A stretch of DNA of 64,000 nt. Origin: Gordionus sp. m RMFG-2023. Its lineage: Eukaryota > Nematomorpha > Gordioida > Chordodea > Parachordodidae. Location: contig NC_088777.1 of assembly GCF_954871325.1 (NCBI RefSeq), positions 8,471,366 through 8,535,365 of the forward strand, in the 5' to 3' direction. Position numbers and translations under genes: made by a program. Below are positions 1-12,020 of the stretch, piece by piece (within the stretch, counting starts at the first letter, position 1; every line of letters starts with the position of its first letter). The notes below the pieces were generated by a model that worked only from the letters and a program-made list of their open reading frames with translations, did not search any database and was not told the origin of the DNA.

Positions 1-901
1 GAAAAGTTATTTCATTTTTTTTGTAATTTTAGGAATTAAAAACTGAATATATAGGCCTTTCTAAACATTATTCAATCATTGTACAATAATAAATATAGTT
101 ATATATAACAGAGACCTATTGGGGTAGTGATGCAAAATGCCTCCATTTGTGCCGATTTTCAAAAACGGCTATTACCCAGGATGTAAGCCTCAAAATTTTG
201 TTCATAGACTTAGACAATATTTTTCTGGCTAAAATATTGAGTTAACCGTTTTTAAAAGGTGGCTTAAATGGAACGATGTTGCTCAGGAAATTATAAAAAA
301 AATTGAAATATTTGACTATTTTTCGTAAAAATTTATAATACATTTGATTATTTATAATGTAAAATGAAAAAAATTTACAATTATTTTTTAATGACAGTCT
401 ATATTTATTTTTCATTTTTTAATATGAGGTTTTTTTTTATTCCTAAAATTATGAAAAACAAAATAATTTTAAATTTTTTATTTCCTTCATTTTAATTTTT
501 TATTTAAATATATTGGTAATAAGCATATCTACTAGCAAGTTTCGTTGTCTAAAAGTGAGGTATTATCTCATTATTGCCTCAAACGTAAATAATTTGCTAA
601 TAATATTTTTAAGGCTTCTTGAATAGTTAGAAAATTTTATTTATTAATTAGAACCATATATTTATGAAGTAATTTTGAAACCGATTTGTATTGGACCTTA
701 AGAGTCTATAACTGGATTCATTTGAGGTAGAGCTTTAAAAATAGATTTTTATACAAATTTTACAACACATGTGTAACACCTCTAAGTTAATTTAATTTAA
801 AAAAATCAGTCAAATTGATGTCCGATTGATATGGAGTCACCATTGTTTTAAAAATTGTTCTCATACTTTTTGAATTCAATATACTTCGAAAGGAAAATAG
901 T
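1..901. other. AT-rich left edge, no gene recognised; SPT6 5' region
   Basis: This stretch is upstream of the first SPT6 exon I can read. It is AT-rich with frequent stops in all frames. The open frame that becomes SPT6 runs back to about 830 without a methionine codon, and AG acceptors lie at 891-892 and 899-900, so at least one upstream coding exon must exist, either here unseen or left of the window. A short open stretch from the ATG near 137 (MPPFVPIF...) ends at a stop after about 30 codons and does not resemble SPT6. Confidence 0.5.
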
Positions 902-3900
902 GACGATGAACAAAATCCCAAAGAAACTTCTCCAAACCATCCCAAAACATTTTCTCGCAAAAATGGCAATCGTAATATTTCGCGTGACGAAGAATTCGGA
1001 ATAGATGAGGCAGATTTAGCAGAAGCAGATGATTCGGAAATAGATGTAGACGAAGACGATATGGCTGATTTTATTGTTGATGACGCCGCAGAAAGGAGAA
1101 GGTAATTTTTGAAAAGACAATTTTTACTATTTTTCATGGCTTTACCATGTAACTTTTTTAGGATTTTAGACTATATTTATAAATGATTCTCACAGTCAAA
1201 TGAAAATTTGCTTGAGATGAATAGATATCATGTGGATGAGTACTTAAAATTTTCTTCTATAAATTTTAAGTTTTTTATAAACGAATGCATTATAAATTTC
1301 ATGGTTCGTGTTATAATACGCAATTTTATAATTATAATGTGAAGAACAATGGACGGTGGTCGCAGGCGCAACCAAGCTGGGCAGGATAAAAGAAGAGGAG
1401 GTGGTAAATCCTTGAATCACAAAAAATATGGAGCTGGAGGCTTCAATGGTAAGCCTTATATTTTATAACTTTTTGTGTATGACAATTTAAAAAAAATGGA
1501 AGAACTCTGGAACTATTCATTATGATTATAAAAATGTAATGTGAGAGTTTTATTTTTTTAGTACTCAACAATTAGCCAGGCATTCATTGCCTGAAATTCC
1601 ATCACCTATACAGACTACTTTCCTTGTAATGAAAATGTTTTTGTTCAAAAACTGTTTTAGTATGGTTTATATTATATTATAAAATGAATATTCTTACCTA
1701 TTTTCTATTAAATTTTTTTAAAAATCGATATATAAAAATGACGATTTAGACGATACTTTGCAACAAGCCCAAGACGTGTTTGGCTGTGATTTCGATTTTG
1801 GGGATTTTCCTGGGGGTAAAATCGAAGAAGAGGAACTGGAAGACGATTTGGAAGAAGGTGCGGATGGATATGATTCTGCAGAAGAATTTGATGGCTCTGA
1901 CCTTGATCAACATGATAGCAACCAAAGGGGAAGACGAAAGAGGACCCAAAGGAAAAAAGGTTTTTTTACTATATAGGAAATGATCATTTTTATTAGTATT
2001 ATGAAGTAATTTCTCTCCAAAAATTTTTTTATCATTGAGCACCTTATGAAATATGATATGTAAATTTTCTGAAAAGTTTAATATTCTTTCGAATCTAACT
2101 ATTTTGACTAGTTCTCATTAGATAAAAATTAATTTATATTTCAAACTTTTCACATTTCATACACCAAAAAGAATAGCTGAAGCTGATGCACTACTATAAT
2201 CCATGTTTGATAGTAATTTTTTTTTTGGTAATATTTTATAAAAAAGTTGTTTCATATAAATGGGTTTGGACATTTAACGTTGAGTTTTAAAAACATAACA
2301 TAAATCTCAATAATACTCAACGTGATTTGATTTGAAGTGGGTAAATTTATTTGTCCTTAATCGAAATCAAAATAGTGAAGGTCATTGTCCGATTTTTGGT
2401 CCTCGCCAATGCACTTGTATAAGACCATTTAAAGGAGACCTATTTAAACCGTTCTACTAAATAAAAAAACTGGTTCAAAGTAACGGTTCGATTTTTGGTC
2501 CTGACCAATGCAATCGTATTGGAAGTAAAGACCAATCCAAACTGTAGTCCTAAATATAAAAACCTGTCCAAGGCCGGTCTTTTTATTTATTTTTTGTCAT
2601 ATTTGCAAAATAAAAAGAAACTAAAAATTAAACTAATATAACTCTTCTAGAAATAAAATTTACAAAAAATTATATTAATTGAAAAGTAAAGCAAACTTAA
2701 ATATTAATAAAAGACAAGTCTGGTCCACAGATTATAATATTGTTATATACTAGAAATTAGTTAAATAGCATGAATATTATACTTCTCCACTGGCTTATCT
2801 GATTTTATGTTATTTTGGAAAAAGAGGGCGCATAATGAATTTAAATAGTCATACCTTCACCTGACTTGTTCAAGATTTGAGAAAAATATCTAAGTAATTC
2901 GGGAAGACTCATCATAGGACAAGATTCCTTTTCATAAATACCATGAAAAAAAGAAAATTTAAAAATATTATTAGAATCAAAGAACTGATATCACACCGTG
3001 GCAAACAATATGAAATTTAATAAAATTTTTAATTTTTTTTGTACCTTAATTTTGAAAAATAATGTATGTTTAAGTTGTAGTTGTACATATATTTATATTC
3101 ACTCAATAAGATGTAGTAACATCGACCTCTCCTGCTTCCCGTTCACGCCTTCTACAAACGCTATATGAGCCTGCCGAGCTAGAAGCTCGTCACCTAACAG
3201 CACGGGATGCTGCTATACGTGCCTCGGATGTGCCAGAGCGATTTCTTACTCGTAGCGGAGGCGTTCGACGAACTGCTGCGGATGCTAACGAATTGGAAAG
3301 CGAGGCCGATTGGATATTCGAGCGAGCGTTTTCCTGCGGGCCCTTGTCTATTCAAGAAATACCAATGGGTGTTAATAGCGTTCCTAATGAGGTATATAGT
3401 ATTAATATTAGGTTAAATAAAAGAAAAAAATAAGACAAGAAATAATGCAGGAAACTGGTAGATATTCAATAGATAGAAATTATATTTGGCCTAAAAGTAA
3501 ATCTAAAACCTTTGATGGGTTTCTATTAACATAATAGATAATAATAATAGACTTTATAGTTGATCAAAGTGACATGCAAATTTGTTTGTTATTTATGATG
3601 CATATTGATAAAGAAAATAAATAAATGTTATAAAAAAAGATACATGGAAAAAATTAGAAATTGATTCATGAGATACCACAAATCATGATCTGAATATCTT
3701 AAGAAATAAAGTAAAACGAGAAAGAATAACAGGAAAACTAGATATATTAAGAAAGCTTATAAAATAATTGACCAGACTGCTAATTCTGGCAAATATAAAC
3801 AAAAAAGTATAAAATCCATTACTCCATCCTTTTTTTCATCTCATTTCAGGATCCCATGAATAACCTGGATTACGATGAAAGAAATAATCCCACCAACCAA

Positions 3901-6900
3901 CCCTCCTCATTATTAGCCAACAGCGACCAGGAATTTTATAAGTATTGTCAAGTCGGATTAGACATTAATTATCAACCCAAACCAGTGACTGCTATAGCCA
4001 AGATAAGGGAGGTCTTAAATTTTTTCCGCAATCAATCTCTCGAGGTGCCCTTTGTAGCTCATTATAGGAAGGAGTGTTATGAACCTGAACTTAACCTTAG
4101 CGATTTATGGAAGGTTGACAATACTCATTTATCTGCTAATTTCTTATTCCGTTTAACTCTTTCTTTCCATTTCATTCTTTTAATGCACTTGTTAGATAAA
4201 TATATAGAGAAACCAATAACTAGGAATGAAAAGATTTTATTACTACTACAATTATGGAAATTTACCAATTTTATTTCCTTTTTTAAATATCACAATCAAC
4301 TTAAATACAATTTAATACTAATATTTTGCTGGAAATTTTTTTTACAATCTTATAACCTTGCTCATTCTGTTAAATTGATAACCTTTTTAATTTTTTACAG
4401 GTAAATAAAATTTTATATGTAATTTCTGAGGGTTTCAGAATTTGGTTAAAATAATTTACAAGTATTTTTTTGTTCCTTTTTTTACATTTGAAATAAAAAT
4501 CTAGTGTTTTTTATGTTTTTAGATATTGTTTTTTTTAAAAAAAGGTAAAATGCAAACATAGAATAGTTAATTAAAAAAAAATTAAAGGTTTTCCATATTG
4601 ATTTGTATTAAAATATTTTATAATTTGAAAAAAAACACAGATTTATCACTGGGACGAAAGGTGGGTAGGTTTGAGGGACAAGAAAAACAATCTGCTAGCC
4701 TCCATGGAACAAATTATGTCCTTTTTGGAAGAAGTTAAATACACGTCCTCTGTTGTCAACCCATCCCAACCTATGAATCACGCCTCACTCTTGTCTATCA
4801 CTTACGAGGGTAAGAAAAAGCCGATAAATAAAAAGAAATAAAGAATAAGGACTGAAAGAAAGGAAGGAAATTAGAGCAAAAGGGAAGAAATTTAATATTT
4901 CAAAACATTAGGCCTCCAATTTTATACCCTAAAATAATTTCTAAAATGAATGTTTAAAAAAAAATTTTTTTCCCCAGACCTGCCCATTATAACCGATATC
5001 GACTTAATCAAGGTTAAGGCTGCACAGACCATCGAAGAGGTCGAAGACTACAGACATTGGTTCGCGCTTTATTTTGGCCCTCTGATTGAACATATAAAGA
5101 AGCTTTCCTTGAATAAGCAAAAGAGAACTACAAAGGATAACGAACAAGAATCCTTAAATATATTCGAATCACTGGATACGGACGCAAACAAAGATAAAGA
5201 TATAAGCGGTATAGTTTTTCTAATTATATATTAACAGGAGAAAGAAAGAAAGATATTTAAGGTAAAGAAAATTAAATGTTAATTAATAAATTTAAAATAT
5301 GAATTTTATTTTTTATAAAATTGACAACTCTTCAAGGAAAATTGGAGATACAAATAATATCTCCTTTTTTTATTAATTGCTTTAAATTTATTCATTTCTT
5401 TTTATAATATAGTTTTTTTTGACAAAGCGCAGTAGATACATTTTAATACATGCCAAATGTTGATTATTTATTAAACATTTAATGTGTTTGTAAACGTTTG
5501 CAGATGACATCGAAGATATAATTCTAGAGAAAGATGGTTCAAGAGTTACAGAACACGTGCTCAAAAAGGTATGTCTTAATTAATTTATTAACCTCTAAAA
5601 ATTATACAGCCCCCCCCCTTAAACGTGGCTCCCCCTGGATTCCTCACCCCCCCCCCCCCCCTCCCCCAATACCCAAATTTATAATTAAATATTCGCCACA
5701 AGATTTTCAAAGGCGTTTGTGACAGATATGGGTTTTTTTTTATAAAAAGTGGAATAATGATAAATACAAATATTATAAACTGGAGGCTTGCAAAGATCGA
5801 AATTTTAGGCCCAGCCAGAATCTTGTCAGGGGTTTTTTTTTGAAAGTTTTCTTAGCCTGTCTCTATGGCCCTTTTACCTCAAATTTCCATATTTTGAATA
5901 ACTTTGCTACATATTTTATGAATTGTTACCGAGAAATAAATGATGCCCGAGTTCTGTAAAAAAAATAAATAAAATTTTTAAGTTTTGGCCGGGTAAGTAT
6001 ATTTTTTTTTGATTTATAAGCCTGGCCCATATTTGACAAAAAAAATGGGCAAGTTTTGGATCGATCTTGCAGGTTTCTGGTATAAACATGCGTAATTACC
6101 CAAATTTTATTATATGGCTTTTTTCCCATAAAATGAATAAACATTTCCTTACGACATTTGCATGATAAAGTCGAAGAAAAGAGACTTTTATTCCACTTGC
6201 CTGCGTATGGGTTTGGGTCGGGTTGTTACTTCACATTTTGGGATAGCTGCTTGGCAATTCGGTGAAAATTTGAGGGACAATTACCAAAAACATGAGGTCA
6301 CCCAAACCAACTTGGAACTAACCAAAGCCTTCAGTGCGGAAACTCTTCTAACCACTCATTCCGAAATGATAATTAAAAGTTAGTTGTTTTATTTAACCTT
6401 AGGATACATGCTACTTTTTGTAATTTTTATCTATATAAGGAGGTTAAACACATTCTTAAATATGCTATTTAAAATAGAATTTAAATAAAATGATTAAAAT
6501 TAACGTGAGAAATTTTTAAAAGGATATTTTTTTGTCCCTCATTTATGATAGAAGAAAAAGAAGAGGATATGACCGAAAACAATAACGAGATGCGAGAAAT
6601 CCAAGTATTTCTAGCTCGAATGGCTCAAAGTTCGGATACAGACGTAGACATTGGCTTGAGCGAGGAAGATAAGTTAGTTCTTTAATACTGTTCGCTTGGC
6701 ATAATTATAGTTTATAGATATGGAATAGAAAAATAGCAGCTAACTTCTTTTTGTTCTTGTTAAAAAGTTTAAATTGGGGTTGTGTATTTTATCGATCAAA
6801 TACGATTTGGTCAATTGACTAATAGACCAGTCAAATTCAAATAATGTTTTTTAAGACAATATTGACTTTATTTTGTATATAAAAGTAAAATAAATCTGAA

Positions 6901-7751
6901 ATATCAATTTTATAATATTGGTAAATTCATTGTTACTCTATAATTAATGTTTACTTTCCCTGGCAGAGTCTTGTTTTGATTCATATTCAATATTATCATT
7001 TTCTTTAATATTTTTAATCAATTTTCCGGTTGTTGAGGCCTTCAATCGATTTCTTTTTTACGTTTGAACACCAATTTGGGTCGAAATCTGATTGTTTCTT
7101 ATAGAAGTTAGTAAAATGCCTAATTCTAGTGGTATATCACTACTTCAATAAATTAAATCCACTATTAGTAAGATGCTCTACTTGATATTGGAGATCCAAT
7201 AGCAGCATTGTGATCACATGCATTTATATGATTTTTATTTTTTCAAACATATTTTTTTACATTTTCTTCACATTTTTTTGGAATATTTGACCAGAACCAA
7301 AACTTTCGGTAGAATTTGACCAGTTAATTGACCAACCTGCCAACCCTGGTTTAAGTAAAGCAAATATTTTCTTAATAAGCCTGTTTAATAGTGTGGGGAG
7401 AATTAAAAATAAATTCAAACATTTATACATTTTTTTAAAAACTTTATTTTATTAGGCTAACTAGCCGACTCATAATCGCTGCTCGTCGAATTATAGCCAC
7501 GCGTATAGCCGCCGACCCCTCTGTTCGTCGCTCGGTCCGAACCGCATTTTTTGAACGGGCAAAAATTTCGGTCCACCCTGCCCCAGCCCTTCTTTCCTCT
7601 ATCGCTTCCTTGACATCTGGCCCTGAATCAGAAACCGACCCCCTTTACGGCTGTCGGTATTTGAAAGGAAAACCGGTGCGGGATTTAATAGGCGATCAAT
7701 TCTTGAGGATGGCTTGGGGACGGACTCAAGGATACATATCCATAGATTTAG
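902..7751 (+). CDS. SUPT6H: SPT6 exon block 1: acidic N-terminus and Tex-like helical core (5' partial)
   Basis: SPT6 is a histone chaperone and elongation factor that binds RNA polymerase II. Exons read (all GT-AG, phases compatible): 902-1101, 1345-1448, 1750-1959, 3117-3391, 3850-4113, 4641-4809, 4978-5208, 5504-5568, 6171-6378, 6552-6672, 7456-7751. Landmarks in order, numbering from codon 902: acidic stretch ending DMADFIVDD (about 50-60), LQQAQDVFGCDFDF, YEPAELEARHL, ELESEADWIFERAF, FFRNQSLEVPFVAHYRKE with EPELNLSDLWK (about 320-350), HWDERW, RDFYSTCLRMGL, FGENLRDNYQKHE, then ARRIIATRIAADPSVRRSVR and YLKGKPVRDLIGDQFL. These are the conserved core of animal SPT6. The acidic exon at 6552-6672 sits where the human protein has only a short linker. 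The true start lies upstream; the first intron boundary (893 or 901) is uncertain. Confidence 0.93.
1960..3116. repeat. SPT6 intron 3 with a two-copy repeat near 2388 and 2488
   Basis: The intron is AT-rich. Two copies of a roughly 25-base motif of the form CGATTTTTGGTCCT..CCAATGCA begin near 2388 and 2488, about 100 bases apart, each followed by related sequence. This looks like a short tandem duplication inside a decayed repeat. No coding sequence was seen. Confidence 0.45.
5569..6170. repeat. SPT6 intron 8 with long poly-C tracts
   Basis: The intron contains C homopolymer runs near 5610 and 5648-5667, striking against the AT-rich background. The open frame across it is an artefact of the runs of proline codons. 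The acceptor used is the AAAG at 6167-6170, chosen because it restores the SPT6 frame (SKKRDFYSTC). Confidence 0.5.
6775..7348. mobile_element. non-autonomous hAT-like element in SPT6 intron 10
   Basis: The ends are inverted relatives: the left begins TGGGGTTG and carries TGGTCAATTGAC and ACCAGTCAAATTC, while the right carries GAATTTGACCAGTTAATTG and ends CCAACCCTG. It is flanked by GTTTAAAT (6767-6774) and GTTTAAGT (7349-7356), an 8-bp duplication with one mismatch. Eight-bp duplications with CAGGG-type ends are typical of hAT elements. No coding capacity is seen inside its 574 bp. The decay of the left tip and of the duplication suggests moderate age. Confidence 0.6.
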
Positions 7752-7867
7752 GTTTTTTTTAACAATATATTTAATTGTGGTTTTTTGTAATTTAGGTTGT
7801 AAAGTTGAATATATTTTACTTGTAGCTGTGTTAACTACTTTTAACCCTACAAAAATAGTCAAAATTT

Positions 7868-8652
7868 CATTTAATGATAACTTAATTTTCACTATTAAGA
7901 TTTATATAATTTCACTATGAATATTTATATTTATTCATTATTTCAGGTATATCAGTTTATCACAATAATTCAATCCAAATATCAACTTTTAGTTCAAAAT
8001 AAAAATATATTTTACAATAATTTAATAATTCAATTAATGGCGAATCAATTTTTTTCTTTCTTTTAAATTATCCCTCCACGATTAAAATCAACAAAAATAA
8101 TAACTCTGTTTTTTAATCAATATCTAAAATTTTTCTAAAATATAAAATTATTCAACTGATTGACATTTATCAATCATTTAAAAATAATATTTAAAATATA
8201 TATGAAATATACGCAATATATATGAAATATACCTCACGTCCGCCTTACAAAAGACCAAGACGTGGAAAAAAAACGCGGAAAATTAAAACTTTTTACATAT
8301 TTATACGTTCTCTTTTTCTTCCTTTAACATTTCTTCTTCTTCGGTCTCCATAGGATTGTATTTCTTTTTCAAGCCATTATTGTTGATCACTTTAGATATG
8401 GTTGTTCCCACTTTGATCGAATTCTGGCTTGTAGTTGATATTCCTCCCACTGTCCTAGCTTGTATACCATGTGATCTTTTAACTATTCCATCATAGTTAT
8501 TAGGTGGCCACTGCCTATTTCCATATTGTTTACTTCTAGATGCAATCTCGTGTATTTTATTGTAGTTTTGGTAAGCTACCTCCGGCTGTACCCTATTATT
8601 TTTCCCACAAAAATAACTAGTTCCCGGAACTTCATCTGTGTCACTAAGATGA
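7868..8652. repeat. left arm of the large inverted repeat in SPT6 intron 11
   Basis: This segment matches the reverse complement of about 10911-11705. Anchors: the sequence around CTAGTTCCCGGAACTTCAT (near 8620-8640) mirrors ATGAAGTTCCGGGAACTAG (near 10920-10940), and CCTCACGTCCGCCTTAC (near 8233) mirrors GTAAGGCGGACGTGAGG (near 11308). Repeats of TATATGAAATATACG are shared and differ in copy number. The outer limits were judged by eye. Confidence 0.8.
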
Positions 8653-8984
8653 TCCTCGCGTTCCTGATTTTGTAGCACATGAGTCGGAATATTGCAGTCC
8701 TTTATTTGATGTCCGAAACTTTGACAATGGAAGCATCTTTTGAATACATCAGATTTAGGTTTTTTTATTCCCAATTTCTTTTTTTTTTATTATCCTCACA
8801 TAGATTATTTGTTCGTGCGTCTCAATTTTGTAACTCATTACAAGTTATAGATATTTATTTTTTATTTTAAATAAATACTCAAATTTATTTTAATACAATC
8901 AATTAATTTTCTCTTTTAAAATAAAATTACTATTTATTAATTATTTTTTTTAATAATTTTTTTTTAAAATACATAATTATTTAT

Positions 8985-9290
8985 ATATGGCCCCTATATA
9001 ATTCAAATTAAAAGAAAAACAATTTTTACAAAAAACACCACTCGTGTTATTTTCTTAACAAAAATATGTTACTTTTCACTTTTCTTTCCCTAAAATAAGA
9101 AAATCACTAATTATTAATAATCATTTTTAATAATCTTTCTCTTTATTAACACATAAATTATTTACTATTACCCCTATGCCATTCAAATTAAAAGACAATT
9201 TTCACGAAAACACCATTCGTTTATTTTCTTTTAAAAAAAATATATTTTACTCTTCACTTTTCTTTCCCTAAAAGAAAAAAAAATCAAACA
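8985..9290. repeat. two-copy tandem repeat, about 180-bp period
   Basis: Two similar units begin near 8988 and 9168. Both contain CCCCTAT, ATTCAAATTAAAAG, ACACCA.TCGT and CTTTTCTTTCCCTAAAA in the same order. They lie between the integrase and gag-like parts of the Ty3/gypsy fossil and may belong to its untranslated or LTR sequence. Confidence 0.6.
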
Positions 9291-9807
9291 TGTATGTTAT
9301 TTTAAAATAACATAAAAAAAAATTATTTATAAAATAATTTATTCTTTGTTTGTCCCACAAGTGTACATTCCATTAAAATTCGATTTAAATCAAATTAGTG
9401 ATAATCTTCTCTATATCACATTAACATGATATTAAACAAAATTTCTTTTAAAATGCGACTGATATTAGATTGATTTTAATAAATTACTTTTGGTTCACAT
9501 AGCTTTATATTAATATTTAAAAAAATGATACATATATCAGATAATTCCAATTAAGTATTTTACTTTCAACAGCAGAAGTATTCTCTCTTCTCTAAGATGA
9601 TATGTACCCTCTTTCTTTAAATATTTTTTCTCAGTTCTTCATTCATATATTTTTTTTAAATATATATATATACTTTTAATTATCTAGGGTATATTTCTCA
9701 TTGTTTTTTTTATTTGTATAAATTTTACCACTAAAATTATTTAAGTTTACAAAGAGTTCTGTCCTAAAAAATTCTAGGAACCACAATTCCGTTTTTTATG
9801 GACTAAT

Positions 9808-10910
9808 TTAATTCCCCTCTTTATTATATACCCTAATAAAATCGTTATGATGTACTCCCACAGTACCATCATCAAATCGTATGTTACATAATTTATTTCC
9901 AATATTATCTATCACACAACCTTTCTCCCACTTCTTTTTATGGTCAAAAAGTCTTCCCCAAATAATTTTCCCCACAGGAAATTTTACATTGATTTTTCCA
10001 TAAGATACTATATTTTCAATCTCTTTTGACTTAAGAAAACCTAAGCATAATTTGGTTCTTCTACCCAAAAACAATTCAACAGGAGTAACCCCCTCCTTAT
10101 TCCTTGAATTATTATAATATAACTGGGCTAACCAGACTTCATTTTTTTCTTGTTTAGATTTTCTTAACCAATTTTTCAATATTGCTACCATCCTTTCAGC
10201 CTGGCCATTTGAGCTAGGATGATAGGGTGGAGTAAGTATATGTTGTATTTTTAATTCATCACAGAATTGTTTAAAATTTTCACTTATGAAGGCTGGACCT
10301 CCATCAGACACTATTTTGTCCGGCAAATCAAATTTTGCAAATAATTCACTTAATTTATTATTAACAATTTTAGTTGTATACCCATGTACTTCAGTATATT
10401 CAATCCACTTTGAATATGAATCCACCACTAAAAAATATGATTTTTTATCCAAATCAAAAAAATCAATATGTATACCTTCCCACGGTTTCTTTGATTTTGG
10501 CCATACTTGTCCCATCTCTTTACGGGGCATAACGGCACAGGTATTACATGGAACACATTCCCTTGTATTTTTTTCTCTATCATTACCCATCCCAGGCCAC
10601 CATACATATTCACAAGCCCAAGATTTCATTTTAACTTGACCCTGGTGTCCTGCATGTAATAAATTAATTATTTTAGCACGTAATTTCACCGGAATTACTG
10701 CCCTATTTCCCCTTATTACACAATCATCCACCACGGATAATTCTTTTTCATATCTTTGATAAATTTTATAATTATTTTTCATGGTTTTTTTCCCATTAAA
10801 AATAATTTTGTTTGTCTCAATACTTTATCTTTTAAAGTATATGATTTGAGATTTTCCCAAGTTGTAGGACCTCCTTTTAACATATACGATAGAGTTCGCA
10901 CCAATGCATC
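9808..10910 (-). pseudogene. Ty3/gypsy integrase region (fossil)
   Basis: This is the pol 3' part of the fossil: a long open region with a zinc-binding N-terminal domain, an RNase H-fold catalytic core and a C-terminal tail of the Ty3/gypsy integrase type. Upstream pol domains are absent. It is oriented opposite to SPT6 and lies entirely within an intron, so it does not contribute to the SPT6 protein. Confidence 0.75.
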
Positions 10911-12020
10911 AGTGACACAGATGAAGTTCCGGGAACTAGTTATTTTTGTGGGAAAAATAATAGGGTACAGCCGGAGGTAGCGTACCAAAACTACAATAAA
11001 ATAAACGAGATAGAATCTAGAAGTAAACAATATGGAAATAGGCAGTGGCCATCTAATAATTATGATGGAATAGTTAAAAGATCACATGGTATACAAGCTA
11101 GGACAGTGGGAGGAATATCAACTACAAGCCAGAATTCGATCAAAGTGGGAACAACCATATCTAAAGTGATCAACAATAATGGCTTGAAAAAGAAATACAA
11201 TCCTATGGAGACCGAAGAAGAAGAAATGTTAAAGGAAGAAAAAGAGAACGTATAAATATGTAAAAAGTTTTAATTTTCCGCGTTTTTTTTCCACGTCTTG
11301 GTCTTTTGTAAGGCGGACGTGAGGTATATTTCATATATATTTCGTATATTTCATATATATTTCGTATATTTCATATATATTTAAGATATTATTTTTAAAT
11401 GATTGATAAATGTCAATCAGTTGAATAATTTTATATTTTAGAAAAATTTTAGATATTGATTAAAAAACAGAGTTATTATTTTTGTTGATTTTAATCGTGG
11501 AGGGATAATTTAAAAGAAAGAAAAAAATTGATTCGCCATTAATTGAATTATTAAATTATTGTAAAATATATTTTTATTTGTACTAAAAGTTGATATTTGG
11601 ATTGAATTATTGTGAATAAACTGATATACCATAAATAATTGAATAAATATAAATATTCATAGTGAAATTATCTAAATCTTAATAGTGAAAATTAAGTTAA
11701 TTGAGTAATATTTTAATATTTTTTTTCAAGTTTCCCTTAAGTTTATCCACGTAATATCAAAAAGTGACTAAAATATTACAATTCTTATAAAATTTTTGCT
11801 TACCACTATGCTTAAATATTTGAAAATATTTATTTATTTTAGCTCGAAATTTTTTAAATTCGTATTTTATCCTATTTCTAATTCTACTTTTAATTTTGAG
11901 ATTCACGGAAAATTAGGAAAGTTATCTAGTAGAAATTTATAAAAAAACAAATGATTTACAATTGCTGGTTTTTAAATATTTAACCCGCCATATTACACGT
12001 TGGCATTTATCAATTATTAG

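Larger units (their letters stand above)
7868..11705 (-). mobile_element. Ty3/gypsy-like retroelement fossil with inverted flanking arms, in SPT6 intron 11
   Basis: The parts are a gag-like segment with a CCHC zinc knuckle (about 8301-8774, minus strand), an AT-rich middle (8775-9800) with two copies of a unit about 180 bp apart, and a pol fragment with an integrase domain of Ty3/gypsy type (9808 to about 10910, minus strand). The left arm (about 7868-8652) reappears inverted at about 10911-11705, so the gag-like end is present twice, once on each strand. No reverse transcriptase region was recognised and no clear LTR pair was delimited. The element is broken and rearranged. The arms look very alike where I compared them, which suggests the arrangement is fairly young. 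A Polinton- or Ginger-like element with terminal inverted repeats is the main alternative, but the zinc knuckle favours Ty3/gypsy. Confidence 0.7.

Noticed and set aside
787-1137. Minus-strand Ser-rich open frame
   Set aside because: It is the antisense of the acidic SPT6 exon (Glu/Asp codons read as Ser/Leu); no independent support.
5534-5722. Proline-run open frame
   Set aside because: It reads through the donor of an SPT6 exon into poly-C intron sequence.
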